Notes: generated by a model from the sequence alone, not told the origin. DNA of 64,000 nt from Limanda limanda (GCF_963576545.1 NC_083646.1:13185238-13249237), one strand, 5' to 3'. Positions 48,639 through 59,509 are shown, numbered from the stretch's first letter. Program-made: numbers and translations.

Positions 48639-51600
48639 TACCCCCCCCCCTCAGCTCCGATCCACGGTGGGGAGCGGCCGACCACAGGCAGTCGTCCCTT
48701 CTCGACATGGCATCAGCGTTCCCATGCAGCTTTCCGGCTCTGTGTTCCACTGTAAACTTAAAGTCCTGTAGGTGTAGAAACCAACGGGTTATTCTGGCAT
48801 TCCTATCTTTGTTGAAGGCCATCCATTTCAGTGGGGCGTGGTCAGTGACCAATGTAAACTCTCGACCCAGTAGGTGATATCTTAGTTTGTCTATGGCCCA
48901 TTTAACAGCTAGACATTCCTTTTCTATTGTTGCATAATTCTTCTCATGGGGAAGCAGTTTGCGGCTTACAAAGGTTATGGGGTATTCACTTCCATCATGT
49001 ACTTGGGACAGGACTGCACCAAGGCCTACCTCTGACGCATCTGTTTGAAGTACAAACCTCTTGCCGAAGTCGGGGGTGTGTAGCATGGTTTCGCTGCAGA
49101 GGGCTTTCTTCAAGGCATGGAAGGCCAGCTGTGTCTGTTCCGTCCACTTCACCCGGTTGGATGCACTTTTGTTTGTCAGTTCATGTAAGGGGGCCGCTAA
49201 AGAGGCAAAGTTAGGGATGAATTGTCTGTAATACCCCAATAACCCTAGAAAGGTTCTCACCTGACGTTTTGTCTGGGGTTGGGGCCAGGTTGTTATGGCA
49301 TCCACCTTCTTTACCTGGGGTTTCACATTTCCTCGTCCGACAGTGTACCCAAGGTAATTCGCCTCCTCCAGGGCGAGGCAGCACTTTGCAGGGTTGGCTG
49401 TCAGTCCCGCCTCTCGTAAGGCCTGGAGAACAGCTGCTAGGTGCTGCAGATGGTTCTCCCATGACGTGCTGTGGATTACAATGTCGTCCAGATACGCCGC
49501 AGCATAGGCCTGGTGTGGCCGGAGCACTTTATCCATGAGCCTCTGGAACGTTGCCGGGGCTCCATGAAGACCAAACGGGAGGACTCGATAGTGGAAGGCG
49601 CCGTCTGGCGTTGAGAAAGCTGTCTTCTCCCTTGCTTGTGGGGTGAGTGGAACCTGCCAATATCCTTTGGTTAAATCTAGCGTGGAGATGAACCGGGCAG
49701 GTCCTAACCTCTCGACCAGCTCATCTACCCGGGGCATAGGGTAGGTGTCAAACAGAGAAATCTCATTTAACTTTCTATAGTCATTGCAGAACCTAATGCT
49801 GCCATCCGGCTTCCCAACAAGGACTATCGGACTGGACCAGGCACTGTGTGACTCCTCCACCACCCCAAGGTCAAGCATTTTCCTCACCTCCTTTCTGATG
49901 GCCTCCCGTCTGGCCTCTGGGATTCGGTATGGTCGTAGCCTTACTATCTTTCCCGGCTCTGTTCTGATGTCATGGGCGATGGCTGTTGTTCGACCCGGGG
50001 CCTCGGAGAAGACATCTCTGTTTCTATCGAGCAGTTCTCGGAGATCTTGTCCTTGCCTGGATGACAGCTGGTCACTCATGTTCACTGGCGGGAGGACCTG
50101 GGGAGGCAGGTTAGCTAGCAGGACATTAGAGGGGACAGGGAGAGGCTCATGCCATGGCTTCAGCAAATTTACATGGTAAAGTTGTTTGGCTTTCCTACGG
50201 CCTGTCTGCCGTACACGATAATTCACAGGCCCCACCCGTTCCAGTATTTCATAAGGCCCTTGCCACTTGGCTAAAAACTTGCAATCATTTGTTGGAAGTA
50301 AAACCATTACCTTGTCTCCAGGTTTGAACTCTCTCACCTGGGCTCCCCGGTTGTATACCTTTGCTTGTTGCGCTTGGGCTTGCTGCATGTGCTCCCGGAC
50401 TAATGGCCAGACTTGGGTCATTCGGTGGTGCATTTGCTCCACGTGCTCCACGATGCTGCGCTGGGTGGACGGCTGCTGCTCCCAGGCTTCCTTGGCAACA
50501 TCCAGCAAACCCCGGGGTCTCCGACCGTACAGAAGCTCAAACGGTGAGAAACCAGTCGAACCCTGGGGTACTTCCCGTATAGAGAACAGAATATATGGCA
50601 GGAGTTGGTCCCAGTTCTTCCCATCAACATCGATCACCTTGCGCAGCATGTGTTTTAGAGTTTTGTTAAACCTCTCTACAAGTCCATCTGTCTGAGGGTG
50701 ATAGACGGAGGTTCTGATTTGTCTCACCTTTAGACTTTGGCACAGACATTTCATCACTTTGGACATAAAGCAGGACCCTTGGTCTGTAAGGATCCCATCC
50801 GGCAGGCCCACTCTACTGAAGAGCAGAAACATCTCTCTGGCGACCACCTTCCCCGTAGCAGACCGTAGAGGAATGGCCTCCGGGTAACGGGTTGCGTAGT
50901 CCAGTATAACTAGAATATAGCGGTGGCCACGGCTAGACTTCGGTAAGGGCCCAACTATGTCCATGGCAATCCTGCTAAAGGGGGTTTCAATAATTGGGAG
51001 GGGTATCAGAGGGTTTCGGTACTCTACCTTTGGGGAGTTGATTTGACACTCGGCACAATGTCTGCAGTACTCCTCCACGGCCCTTTTGACTCCCGGCCAG
51101 TAGAAACGGCTGAGAACACGTTCATACGTCTTCTCCCTCCCCAAATGTGCCCCTAGTAAGTGGGAGTGGGCTAGGTACAACACTTTGGAAGCATACTCTT
51201 TGGGGATAAGCAACTGTTCACAGATATCAGAGTTCTTTTTGGTTACTCGGTATAACAGCTTATTCTTGATCATGAAATGTGGAAAAGACACTTGACTCAC
51301 CCCAGCCTGCTTTTGACCCTCCATTACTTGGACGTCTCTCCAGGCTTGGGTTAGGTTGGGATCCTGCAGCTGGGCCAAGCCGAATTGTCCTGGCCTGAGT
51401 CCTCCCTCCATTTCAACTTCCGGGAATTGAGAGAAAACCTCGTCTGATTGTATGTCTTCCAGGGGCTCCATCTCCGCTGCCCGTTCGGGGTCTGTTGCTG
51501 TGGTCTGGGTGTGGACGGCTTCCTCCCTGTCGTCATTAGTAGTTTCTGCTGGGCTGCCATCGGGGGATACTGCTGCCCAGGCGGGGCGAGCTACGGAAGA

Positions 51601-52815
51601 CTTTCTCTTCTTCTCCGGTCGTCTTCTGGTTTGCCATTTTGGGTCCCTTGCCTCCGCGGGCCAGTAGCGGGAGAAGAGGGGGCTGTCCCGGCCGAAAAGC
51701 ACAGGCACCGGCAGTTGCTCGACTACCCCAACCTGCAGAGTGAATCGTCCTCGAGGAGTGATTACTTGGATTTTGGAGGTTGGATACTTCCGGGTATCCC
51801 CATGGATGCAGGACACGGCCATCTCTTCACCCCAGGGGGCACTGGCGAATTGTGGTCGAACGAGAGAAACCATACTTCCGGAGTCCAAGAGGGCCTCTGT
51901 GTCTCTCCCTGCAATCTTCACCGGAAACCTTGGGGCTGGTGCTCCCTCGTGGGCCCAACAGGTAGTGAGGTGGTGGCAGTAGAGACCCTTGTTGTCGGTA
52001 GACCCAGCTGTCGGCATCGGCTCATCCCGATCCGGACACTCTCTGGCTAGGTGTCCCTCTCTGCCACAGGAAAAACATCGTGGGATTGGAGGAGGCCACT
52101 GGGTTCGTCTCGCAGCTGGTCCGGTCCAGCCAGGGGGCGTTCGGGCTGGTGGGGAACTGACAGCTTTGCCTACCATCTCTCTCTCTGTCTTGGCTTTATA
52201 ATTGTTTGGCTTGTTTTCTGACCGCATCAGATTAGCCATCACTCGGTGATTTTCTATTAAGGCTATTAATGTGTTCACATTGGGAGGCCCCTGCTGGGCG
52301 ACATACCTCTTGATGTCATTTGGCAAGCCTCTTGTACACCGGTCAATCACCACTCTGTCCACTATGGGCGGCCCTTCTGCTTCTTCCAGCCAGCTCCTGG
52401 TGTGACGGACTAGCCCCATCACCTGTGCCCGGACGGGGAGAGCAGGGTCGTAGCTCCAGTCATGCACTCGCTGTGCTTTGGCGGGGAGGCTAAGTCCATA
52501 TTGGCCTAGGATGGCAGTCTTTACCTTATCATAACTCACAGCCTCTGCAGCTGAAAGATCTCGACAGGCTTTCTGAGCTTCGCCGGTCAGGAAAGGCATA
52601 AGGATGTTCGCCCATTCTGCTTTTGGCCATTTCTCTCTCGTTGCTGTCCTTTCAAACAGCGTAAGATAGGTCTCGACGTCATCATCTTGCGTCAGTTTAG
52701 TCAGCACCTCTCTTGGTTTCCGCTCTTCCGTTTTTCCTGTTGCTCTACACAGCTCTACCACAGCTGTCTGCAGAGTGGCTTGGGAGTCCAGAATGGCTCT
52801 CAGGATCTCTTCCAT
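48634..52815 (-). CDS. Gag-Pol polyprotein, 1393 aa, Gmr1 order (Gag-PR-IN-RT-RH)
   Basis: One open frame from ATG 52815, 72 bases after the primer binding site. Gag: residues 1-265, with a SCAN-like capsid helical region at about 95-195 and a CCHC zinc knuckle (C247, C250, H255, C260). Protease: about 295-385, active-site LLDSGS (Asp311). Integrase: zinc finger H552, H557, C587, C590; catalytic D619, D678 and E714 (35-residue D-E spacing); GPY/F module with GPY at 853-855. Reverse transcriptase: about 950-1160, YLDD at 1108-1111. RNase H: about 1250-1375, acidic residues D1259, E1300, D1325 and D1368. No frameshift or stop separates gag from pol, and every catalytic residue I can check is present, so it looks functional. 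There is no envelope gene. GC content is higher than in the flanks. Plus-strand frames across this span are antisense shadows. Confidence 0.96.
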   Translation of the reverse strand: MEEILRAILDSQATLQTAVVELCRATGKTEERKPREVLTKLTQDDDVETYLTLFERTATREKWPKAEWANILMPFLTGEAQKACRDLSAAEAVSYDKVKTAILGQYGLSLPAKAQRVHDWSYDPALPVRAQVMGLVRHTRSWLEEAEGPPIVDRVVIDRCTRGLPNDIKRYVAQQGPPNVNTLIALIENHRVMANLMRSENKPNNYKAKTEREMVGKAVSSPPARTPPGWTGPAARRTQWPPPIPRCFSCGREGHLARECPDRDEPMPTAGSTDNKGLYCHHLTTCWAHEGAPAPRFPVKIAGRDTEALLDSGSMVSLVRPQFASAPWGEEMAVSCIHGDTRKYPTSKIQVITPRGRFTLQVGVVEQLPVPVLFGRDSPLFSRYWPAEARDPKWQTRRRPEKKRKSSVARPAWAAVSPDGSPAETTNDDREEAVHTQTTATDPERAAEMEPLEDIQSDEVFSQFPEVEMEGGLRPGQFGLAQLQDPNLTQAWRDVQVMEGQKQAGVSQVSFPHFMIKNKLLYRVTKKNSDICEQLLIPKEYASKVLYLAHSHLLGAHLGREKTYERVLSRFYWPGVKRAVEEYCRHCAECQINSPKVEYRNPLIPLPIIETPFSRIAMDIVGPLPKSSRGHRYILVILDYATRYPEAIPLRSATGKVVAREMFLLFSRVGLPDGILTDQGSCFMSKVMKCLCQSLKVRQIRTSVYHPQTDGLVERFNKTLKHMLRKVIDVDGKNWDQLLPYILFSIREVPQGSTGFSPFELLYGRRPRGLLDVAKEAWEQQPSTQRSIVEHVEQMHHRMTQVWPLVREHMQQAQAQQAKVYNRGAQVREFKPGDKVMVLLPTNDCKFLAKWQGPYEILERVGPVNYRVRQTGRRKAKQLYHVNLLKPWHEPLPVPSNVLLANLPPQVLPPVNMSDQLSSRQGQDLRELLDRNRDVFSEAPGRTTAIAHDIRTEPGKIVRLRPYRIPEARREAIRKEVRKMLDLGVVEESHSAWSSPIVLVGKPDGSIRFCNDYRKLNEISLFDTYPMPRVDELVERLGPARFISTLDLTKGYWQVPLTPQAREKTAFSTPDGAFHYRVLPFGLHGAPATFQRLMDKVLRPHQAYAAAYLDDIVIHSTSWENHLQHLAAVLQALREAGLTANPAKCCLALEEANYLGYTVGRGNVKPQVKKVDAITTWPQPQTKRQVRTFLGLLGYYRQFIPNFASLAAPLHELTNKSASNRVKWTEQTQLAFHALKKALCSETMLHTPDFGKRFVLQTDASEVGLGAVLSQVHDGSEYPITFVSRKLLPHEKNYATIEKECLAVKWAIDKLRYHLLGREFTLVTDHAPLKWMAFNKDRNARITRWFLHLQDFKFTVEHRAGKLHGNADAMSRRDDCLWSAAPHRGSELRGGGM
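48641..48651 (-). other. Polypurine tract
   Basis: Minus-strand AGGGGGGGGGG, followed by TA and the 3' LTR. It primes plus-strand DNA synthesis. Unusually it is also translated, encoding the glycines near the end of the polyprotein. Confidence 0.85.
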
Positions 52816-52887
52816 GGTTGACCTTCTCTTCCGATCAGACGTGCTCTATTCCAACTCTGTATACCCACTGATAGCGAAGACTCAGAT

Positions 52888-52905
52888 TGCCCGCATCCTC
52901 CACCA
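52888..52905 (-). other. Primer binding site for tRNA-Ala
   Basis: Plus-strand TGCCCGCATCCTCCACCA is, from memory, the 3' end (including CCA) of a vertebrate tRNA-Ala(AGC), 18 of 18 bases. The element's minus-strand RNA would therefore pair with it. It is separated from the 5' LTR by two bases (TA). Confidence 0.8.
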
Positions 52906-52907
52906 TA

Positions 52908-53446
52908 TGTGGGAGCCCGGCCTTGCAAGAGGAGAACAGTGGGTATGCAAACTGGAAACAGAGCAGTCAGACACAGGGGTGTGTGGTAAATCGAAATTAG
53001 GCGTTTATTTACAACTGATAGGGAAAAGGGAGGAGGGCGCATAAAGATAAATCAAATAGCTTTGCCGGTCTGGCAGTTGGGGTCTGGGGCTCCAGCGGGC
53101 TCTTCCTGATGGCAACGAGAGAGAAAGACAGCAGTTAATCCTCTTCATCTGACAAACAGGCAGGCCGTTGGCCTCTTACCCTGAGACTCCTTTTGAAAGC
53201 GTCTGGTTCCTACTCCCTCAGTGGCTCAAGAGACTCTGGTCCCATTTCCTCTGGTTTTTAAAGGGCTCCTGATTGCCTCTTGACTCAGTCCACCTGTGAG
53301 AGACAACAAGAGACACCTGGGAGGGGAGGAGCTCTCCAGGAGGATCCCCTGGGGTAATACCGCCCCTCCAACACCACGCCTCTGGATTGCCTCTGCCTGG
53401 CTGTCCTCAGCCATGTGTGGCACGGCTGACAGGCTGGGCCATCACA
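52908..53446 (-). repeat. 5' LTR of the Gmr1-like element
   Basis: On the minus strand it contains a TATA-like TTTAAAA (plus positions 53255-53261) and downstream an AATAAA (53004-53009). The U3 promoter would therefore start transcription around 53228 and R would contain the poly(A) signal. The assignment of U3/R/U5 is inferred. Confidence 0.92.
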
Positions 53447-55200
53447 ACACACACACACACACACAGTGAGAGACAGACACACACAGGCATTTGTATTCTT
53501 CCATGTGGAAAACTAGGCTGCTGTGGGAAGTGGGGGCAACATCTATGCAACAAACTGTGCCGGTTTTAAAGCACAGCAACCAGAATAGTTACAACACACT
53601 AATACACACTTAAATCATGAACCAAGACTCAGCGTCTCACTTTCACTCACTACTCATACCACTGCATGTGTGAAGGTGACCCTAACTGTTCTACTTTGAA
53701 TATAGTGATTACCAATAACACTATAATGATGTATCAGTTCTAGGTTCAGGATGTGTAATACCAGAAACTGAGGCAGTTGAATGGAAATTGAATATGGAAA
53801 TATATTTTTAAAATTTGACTTTTTGCTGTAACATATCAAAACGTCTCCATGATTCACATAAGTTTTTCAGATGATGGTCACATGCACAACACACATTTTC
53901 ATTCCCTTAGTTTAAGAAATAAATGTTTTAATTTGACAAAACATGCAGAACTTCAAAGTACATCGGTGTCGAATGTCTCATTAAATATTCTGATAATCTC
54001 AACTCTCAGTGACGGCTTTCAAAACTTGATGCTGTGGATATATTTCAGTCAATACACAAAAAGTATTGAGGTCAGACATTCAGCTCTGTTCATGCAGCAT
54101 CTCAGCTGTGACTGTATGTTGTAAGGGCCGAAAAAATGTTTGTCATGTGTGCTTTTAGAAATAGAGATAAAAATAGGCTGCAAATAACTTTGTAATGTTT
54201 CACAGAAATATATAAATTTAAGGGGGCTAATCCCAAATCCAGATCGCTGACTTCCTGTGTGTACCACCAGTGTTTCATAGCAACTTGTAAATATGTTGAA
54301 GTCCAGTACCCATAATGCTTCACCCCTGAGAACTACAACTCAGAGGCCCTGGGAACTACAACCTCCACAGGGAGACAACAACGTGTCTGCGTGTGTCATT
54401 TGTCTTGGCTGTGACGTCTCTGCGGCCGTGCGTAGATGCTGGTCAAAGCAGCCTGTGCGTGGCCGCCCGGACAGTGATGTCAGCGCACATGGCTGCGGCC
54501 ACGGTCGGCAAAGCTGGGTTGAGGTTTGGGACCGTGCGGAGCGGCTGCAGCTGGAAGTGAATCCCGAGGGAGAGCTGGGAAAGTGGCCACAAGCTCCCCC
54601 CAAGAGGACTCAGTGGGACACAGAGAGAGGAGCAGCGTGTTATTAGCGGATGTATTGTACTGCTGCTCTGGGTCTGTGAGCCACGTTGTTCTGGGAAGTC
54701 ACGAAAATCCAAAGTGTTGCGCACAGAAAGCAGCGGTGATGCTCTCACACCGCCGACCATGGTTGTTACAATGCAACCCAACACACACGTGGAAAACTAC
54801 CATAGAGTTGTCTCCTATGGTTGTGGCGGCCAGCTGGGGGATGAATCTACTACCACTGGCTCTATGAAGGCTGAGTCAGGACATATACGTCTGTGTGTGG
54901 GTGTTTCTGTGTGTGTTTGGGGACAGTGGAGAGATGATGGCAAAGCAAAGTGGTGTACACACACTCACATGCTTGTCTCCTGACACGTGTGAGGATAAAC
55001 ACCGATCTCCTTGACTGACGTTAACACCCTGTTGAGTAAACACACACCCGAACTCACACCAGCACAGAGACGTACGACAGCATCCTGCACACTCAGACCC
55101 CGACAGGCTCCGCGGCTCCATCTACAGCCGTCTGGTTGGTGGCACTAGGCCCAACAAACGGCACCAGTTCAAGGTTCAGAGCGGCCTCGCTACAGCTCGT

Positions 55201-55201
<1 letters not shown>

Positions 55202-55239
<38 letters not shown>
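55202..55239. repeat. (CA)n microsatellite
   Basis: A CA run of about 38 bases. Confidence 0.97.
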
Positions 55240-55240
<1 letters not shown>

Positions 55241-55961
55241 CTACTCAACACAACAGCACGTACCTTTATTATGGTTTAACGGCCTCAGATCGTCAACACA
55301 GCTCACTGTCATGCCCCACAGGCAAAGAAACAGAGAGACACAGGTCACACACACACATATTGCTCCGTCCCGGACTTGATCTCACACCCAAAGCCAAGAG
55401 TTGATAATTAAGAAAATTATGAAGTGCTTTGTTGTTAAAGACTAACTGGTTTCCCCTAAGGCTGAAATGAGCTCTTAGTCCCAGACCACCACCAGTCCAG
55501 TCCTGTGTGTAATATTCAACAGCATGTGTAGCACGTTCATCCACAGTGAGGAGGGTGTGGACGACACACTGCAGCTTCACTGTTTGACCACAAACCATGT
55601 AACCAACTAATACTCCAAAGACAGTACTTGCCTTCAGGTTCCGGGGTCTGGTAAAAGTGTACAAGGGAGGATCTTGCTTCATTTAAATTCTGGTTATTTA
55701 ATTAAACTGAGCTTTACTACACCACACACTAACAGTATAAAATACAATGATTACACAGATCAGCCACATCATTAAGACAGGTCACAGGTTTTAATGCTGT
55801 GGTCGACTGGAGCAGAGTTCGCCACAGGGCCTCTGATACACTTCATACAGTCTCTCAAATCTCTGTCAATGTAATAATTCTGTATGGACGTGTACATGCA
55901 AATCTGAACGTCATATGAATATTTTATCTGTAATTTAACCTAATTACCTTGTCTATGATGC

Positions 55962-56002
55962 TGTGTGTGTGTGCGTGCGTGAGTGTGTGTGTGTGTGTGT
56001 CT

Positions 56003-56042
<40 letters not shown>
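55962..56042. repeat. (TG)n microsatellite
   Basis: A TG run of about 80 bases with GC and CTGG interruptions, joined directly to a 65-bp repeated segment. Confidence 0.97.
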
Positions 56043-56044
<2 letters not shown>

Positions 56045-56106
56045 GCACATCTGGCAAGGATTTTCAATAGCTTTTTCCTCTCTGTTCCTTTTCAGCAAGC
56101 AACAAG
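56041..56106 (+). repeat. Dispersed 65-bp repeat, copy 1
   Basis: TGTTGCACATCTGGCAAGGA then TTTTCAATAGCTTTTTCC, repeated at 60192-60256. Both copies follow directly on a TG microsatellite. Confidence 0.9.
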
Positions 56107-56372
56107 CATGTGTGTGTTTTTTTAAGTGAGAGATCTTTTTTTATTCTTAATCAATTTGCCAACATATCTAAACCATTTTTTTATATTTTGTAAAGTGACA
56201 ATATTATCCAATGAGAAATAAATGTGTATAACACAATAAAATGTGCCAAGACTAAAGAGGTAAAAAACAGTCCTGACACAGTAATCACATTAAAATCCGA
56301 CAGATATCAATCTTTAAAAAATTGTATAGCTATCATTGTAAACAAAGACCTTCTATTCATTGTTAGTATTTT

Positions 56373-56440
56373 ACGTAAGATAAGATAAGATGATTCTTTA
56401 TTAGTCCCACAAGGGGGAAATTTGCCGTGAAAAATGTTTA
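56373..56440 (-). mobile_element. LINE-like 3' end fragment
   Basis: On the minus strand the segment reads AAATTTCCCCCTTGTGGGAC then TAATAAAGAATCATCTTATC with a CTTAT tail, a familiar fish retroposon 3' terminus. Only the tail is seen. Confidence 0.5.
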
Positions 56441-59400
56441 AAAAAGTAATCAACAAGTGAACATGTAATAAATGAACCCTATATAAAATAGAAGTAATAT
56501 ATACAATGTAAACTAATCACTCTAGATAAAAAGAGCCTTTAGGCTAACGTTATCTATTTCATTGAATCTACACAGTTTATATTAGCCTCCTTTGTTCTCT
56601 CTGATACACAACATTGTCTCATTGTTAAGTGCTGTGAGCTGCGGGCAGGGAGATTATGCTGAGTGTAAAAACAGCGTATTGAGGCAAGAAAAATATTTGA
56701 CTTCAAGAAACAAAATGTTCAATATTCTCACATGAAGGGCACAATGGGATTTTGTAATGTGCGGAGGACACATTTTAATTTTAGAATCCCCCTCGGGTCA
56801 GAGGCCTCTGAAAACATGAAGTGCAGGACGTCAGAGAAAGAAGTGTCTCAGGGCGCAGTGTGAAGTTGTTGCGTGTGCTCTTAAAAAAAATTCACTGAAT
56901 ATTGTTTTTGTGAGCAAATGTGATCAAATGCGTAATTCGGCTTCTCAGATAAATGTGTTTGTGTAATGTGTTTGTGTTGGTGAGGTTTGTTCACTTGGAG
57001 ACAGAGACGCAGTGAAACAGTCCAGAGGGGGCAGTCATGATACTGTGAATGATTCAATGATTCCTCTCCTGTACCACAAACCCGAGGATCAGATGTGTGT
57101 CTGTATGAGTTCATGTTGGTGTGTGCAAATACTAAATGCTACATTTTAATGAATATAATCCTTAAGTAAGGACAAACTACCAAAAAAGTAACTGGGAAAA
57201 AAACTTAGAAACCTCAGAAAGAGCCACAGGTGAGGGATCCCTCTCCCAGGACGCACAGAAGAGCAATAGAAGTCAGGTTGATGAGAAGAAAGATGAAGGG
57301 AGCAGTGATGGCTGCTAATTGAAATGAAGGAGTTGTTTATCAGTAATGTTACGGTATGTGAGTAGGCATATTGTACATCAAGCAGTTGTAATCATAGTGC
57401 ATGATCAGCTGCCACCACGATCACGATCGAGCCCCAGGATAATATTATAATATTATAAAATGTGATGCACTGTTATGGAATAAGTCTCCAGCTAGAATTA
57501 AAGCTCCTTCTCCACTGCAATGGTAAGATGGTCCTTAAAACTAAAATGTCACAATAACTAAGGTGAATTTTGTGGTTTTCCATGTAATACTTCAAAACTT
57601 TTATTTTTAATGCAACATTTTTACTGTAGAGGTGATACAGAGGAAAGTCACCAGCAGAGCTCTGTGAATGAGAAGCTAACCTCTCTGCACATACAACAGT
57701 CCTTGTTTGTTAACCAGACTGAGGTTGCACACTTTTTGACACACAAAATCTACTTTCACACATACACTGCGATGAACTTCTCAAGACATTTCAGGGCAAG
57801 CAGTATATACACGCGATGGATGCTTTAACGGAAATGCTGCTGTGATTGAACTGCAGTCAGAAAATCTTGACTTCCAGGTCCCAGCCAATCAAGTTGTCAA
57901 GAGCAGTCATTATCTAATCAAATACAGATCTTGCCTGGCATCAAATATCCAAAAAGGCCTGTAGAGAGGTGGCACAGGCAGAGGCATGACCTGTGTGTTC
58001 GTTTGGTTGTGGAGTTTATTACCCATTTACTCCCCTCTATCATGTATGTTCTCAGTCACCCTGAGAAACCTCACAGGCAATTTCTGACAGGAACTCTAGA
58101 GGATATCTGCAGAACTGGGCCTGCACTTTCTCCGAAGTTTGCCTTTAACATTCGAAAAACACAGCAGGAGATTCTCCTCTCAGACGCAGGCAGGGGCCGG
58201 ATGTAACGTCACATGTTTTTGTCTCCAGCACGTCGACACCATCGTTGGACCTCATCGCTGAAAGCTCTTTTCACATCTTCGTCTGTGTCTTCTATGTGTA
58301 CGGCACTGCTTTTTCATCCTGAGATAATTTTTTTCTTTCCTTTTTCATGTTTACGTCTGTTGCGCGTCACAAACGTCTTCATCACACCCTGTTGCTTGAG
58401 GTGAATCCTGCAGAAGGTCCCCTGCTGAGTTTTCACTGCTCCATCAAACTTTCTGCAGAGATTTAAAAAGGTTGCTGCAGAAAGTCCAGAGACTCTCACT
58501 CGGACATTTGCATTCTCCGGAGAATGTCCAGAGGTTTTCTGGAGTGCGGTGTAGGTCTGAAGGTAAATATAAAAACAATTAAACAGACTTTATCCTGATA
58601 CTTCTTTGAACATAGTCTGAGTAATGTTTAAATGGCTGAAACCTGCTGACACTAACAATGTAATGACGACGAGGTCAGTTTATTGTAACTGCGGTGGTTC
58701 TTAAGTCAAGAATCTAACTCTTCCTCACCCACTGGTCAGGTGTTCATGCTTGTGTTCATGCATGCACGCACACAACCACAGCTCGGAATTCTTAGCCACA
58801 TTTAAACCCCTCCAATTATCTTGCCTGTTTGTCCTGTCCTGTCTGACAGGGAAGTCGAGCCGTGACAGAAACAGGGTTTAGCCCCTCGTCTCCGCTTTCA
58901 TCTCGAGAATATACTGATCTATGGTAGACAAGGAAAGCAAAAAAGGCCGGAAGCCCTGAGAGCAGTGAAAAGCAAACGCCCTGAGTGTGTGTGTGAGTGT
59001 GATGGATGGAAGGTGGCTGGAGCGAGGTGAGCCTTGGGGTTTGCACAGGAACCTCGCTGAAGGATGAGGCGTGTTCCCTTTGGCAGCGCGGCCCAGCGTG
59101 AGTCCACCAGTGCCATCTGATGCCTGTGTGTGTGACGCTGCAACAGTGTGTGGCAGACACTGAGAAAAGATCTGGCAGCTATAAATAGGCTGCGTGTTAA
59201 AGAGGCACGTTGTAAATATAGTGCCCTGGTGTAGTGTCACTTTACACCTCCCACCCCACCCTCCCGTCTCCCTCTCGGCCTCAGCTCCACCTTCCACCGG
59301 ACTCTTTTTAACGGGTCCATTATACCAGAGTGCGTCATGAGCGCTGGAAAGAAAAAGACTTGAAAACACAGGAAGAAAGGGAGAGAGAAAGAAAGGAAAG

Positions 59401-59441
59401 ACGGGGGCTGGCAGCGGTGTAGTTATGGGACAGATTACGCT

Positions 59442-59444
<3 letters not shown>

Positions 59445-59483
<39 letters not shown>

Positions 59484-59509
59484 CGTGGGTGTGTGTGTGT
59501 GTGTGTGTG
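59445..59509. repeat. (TG)n microsatellite
   Basis: A TG run of about 65 bases with one TTCGTGGG interruption. Confidence 0.97.

Larger units (their letters stand above)
48100..53446 (-). mobile_element. Full-length Gmr1-like Ty3/gypsy LTR retrotransposon
   Basis: A 5347-bp element on the minus strand. Two 539-bp LTRs (5' LTR 52908-53446, 3' LTR 48100-48638) align at a constant offset of 4808, and I find no difference between them by eye. LTRs begin TGTGATGG and end CCACA (TG...CA) in element orientation. A 4-bp ACAC target duplication (48096-48099 and 53447-53450) lies within a CA microsatellite. The primer binding site, polypurine tract and one uninterrupted Gag-Pol frame are all present. 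The order protease-integrase-RT-RNase H identifies the Gmr1-like group (first described from cod), not ordinary gypsy. Identical LTRs and an intact frame indicate a very recent insertion. Confidence 0.95.

Noticed and set aside
48927..52201. Plus-strand open frames of 60-200 codons across the retrotransposon
   Set aside because: Antisense shadows of the minus-strand Gag-Pol frame.
48418..53423. Two identical 65-codon frames at each LTR
   Set aside because: They are the same LTR sequence read twice; no protein resemblance.
55293..55682. 129-codon minus-strand frame
   Set aside because: No family resemblance, no supporting exon structure or poly(A) context.
58878..59444. 188-codon minus-strand frame
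   Set aside because: Composition is low-complexity with Ser/Pro/Thr-His runs from CA/CT-rich DNA; no domain and no splice context.
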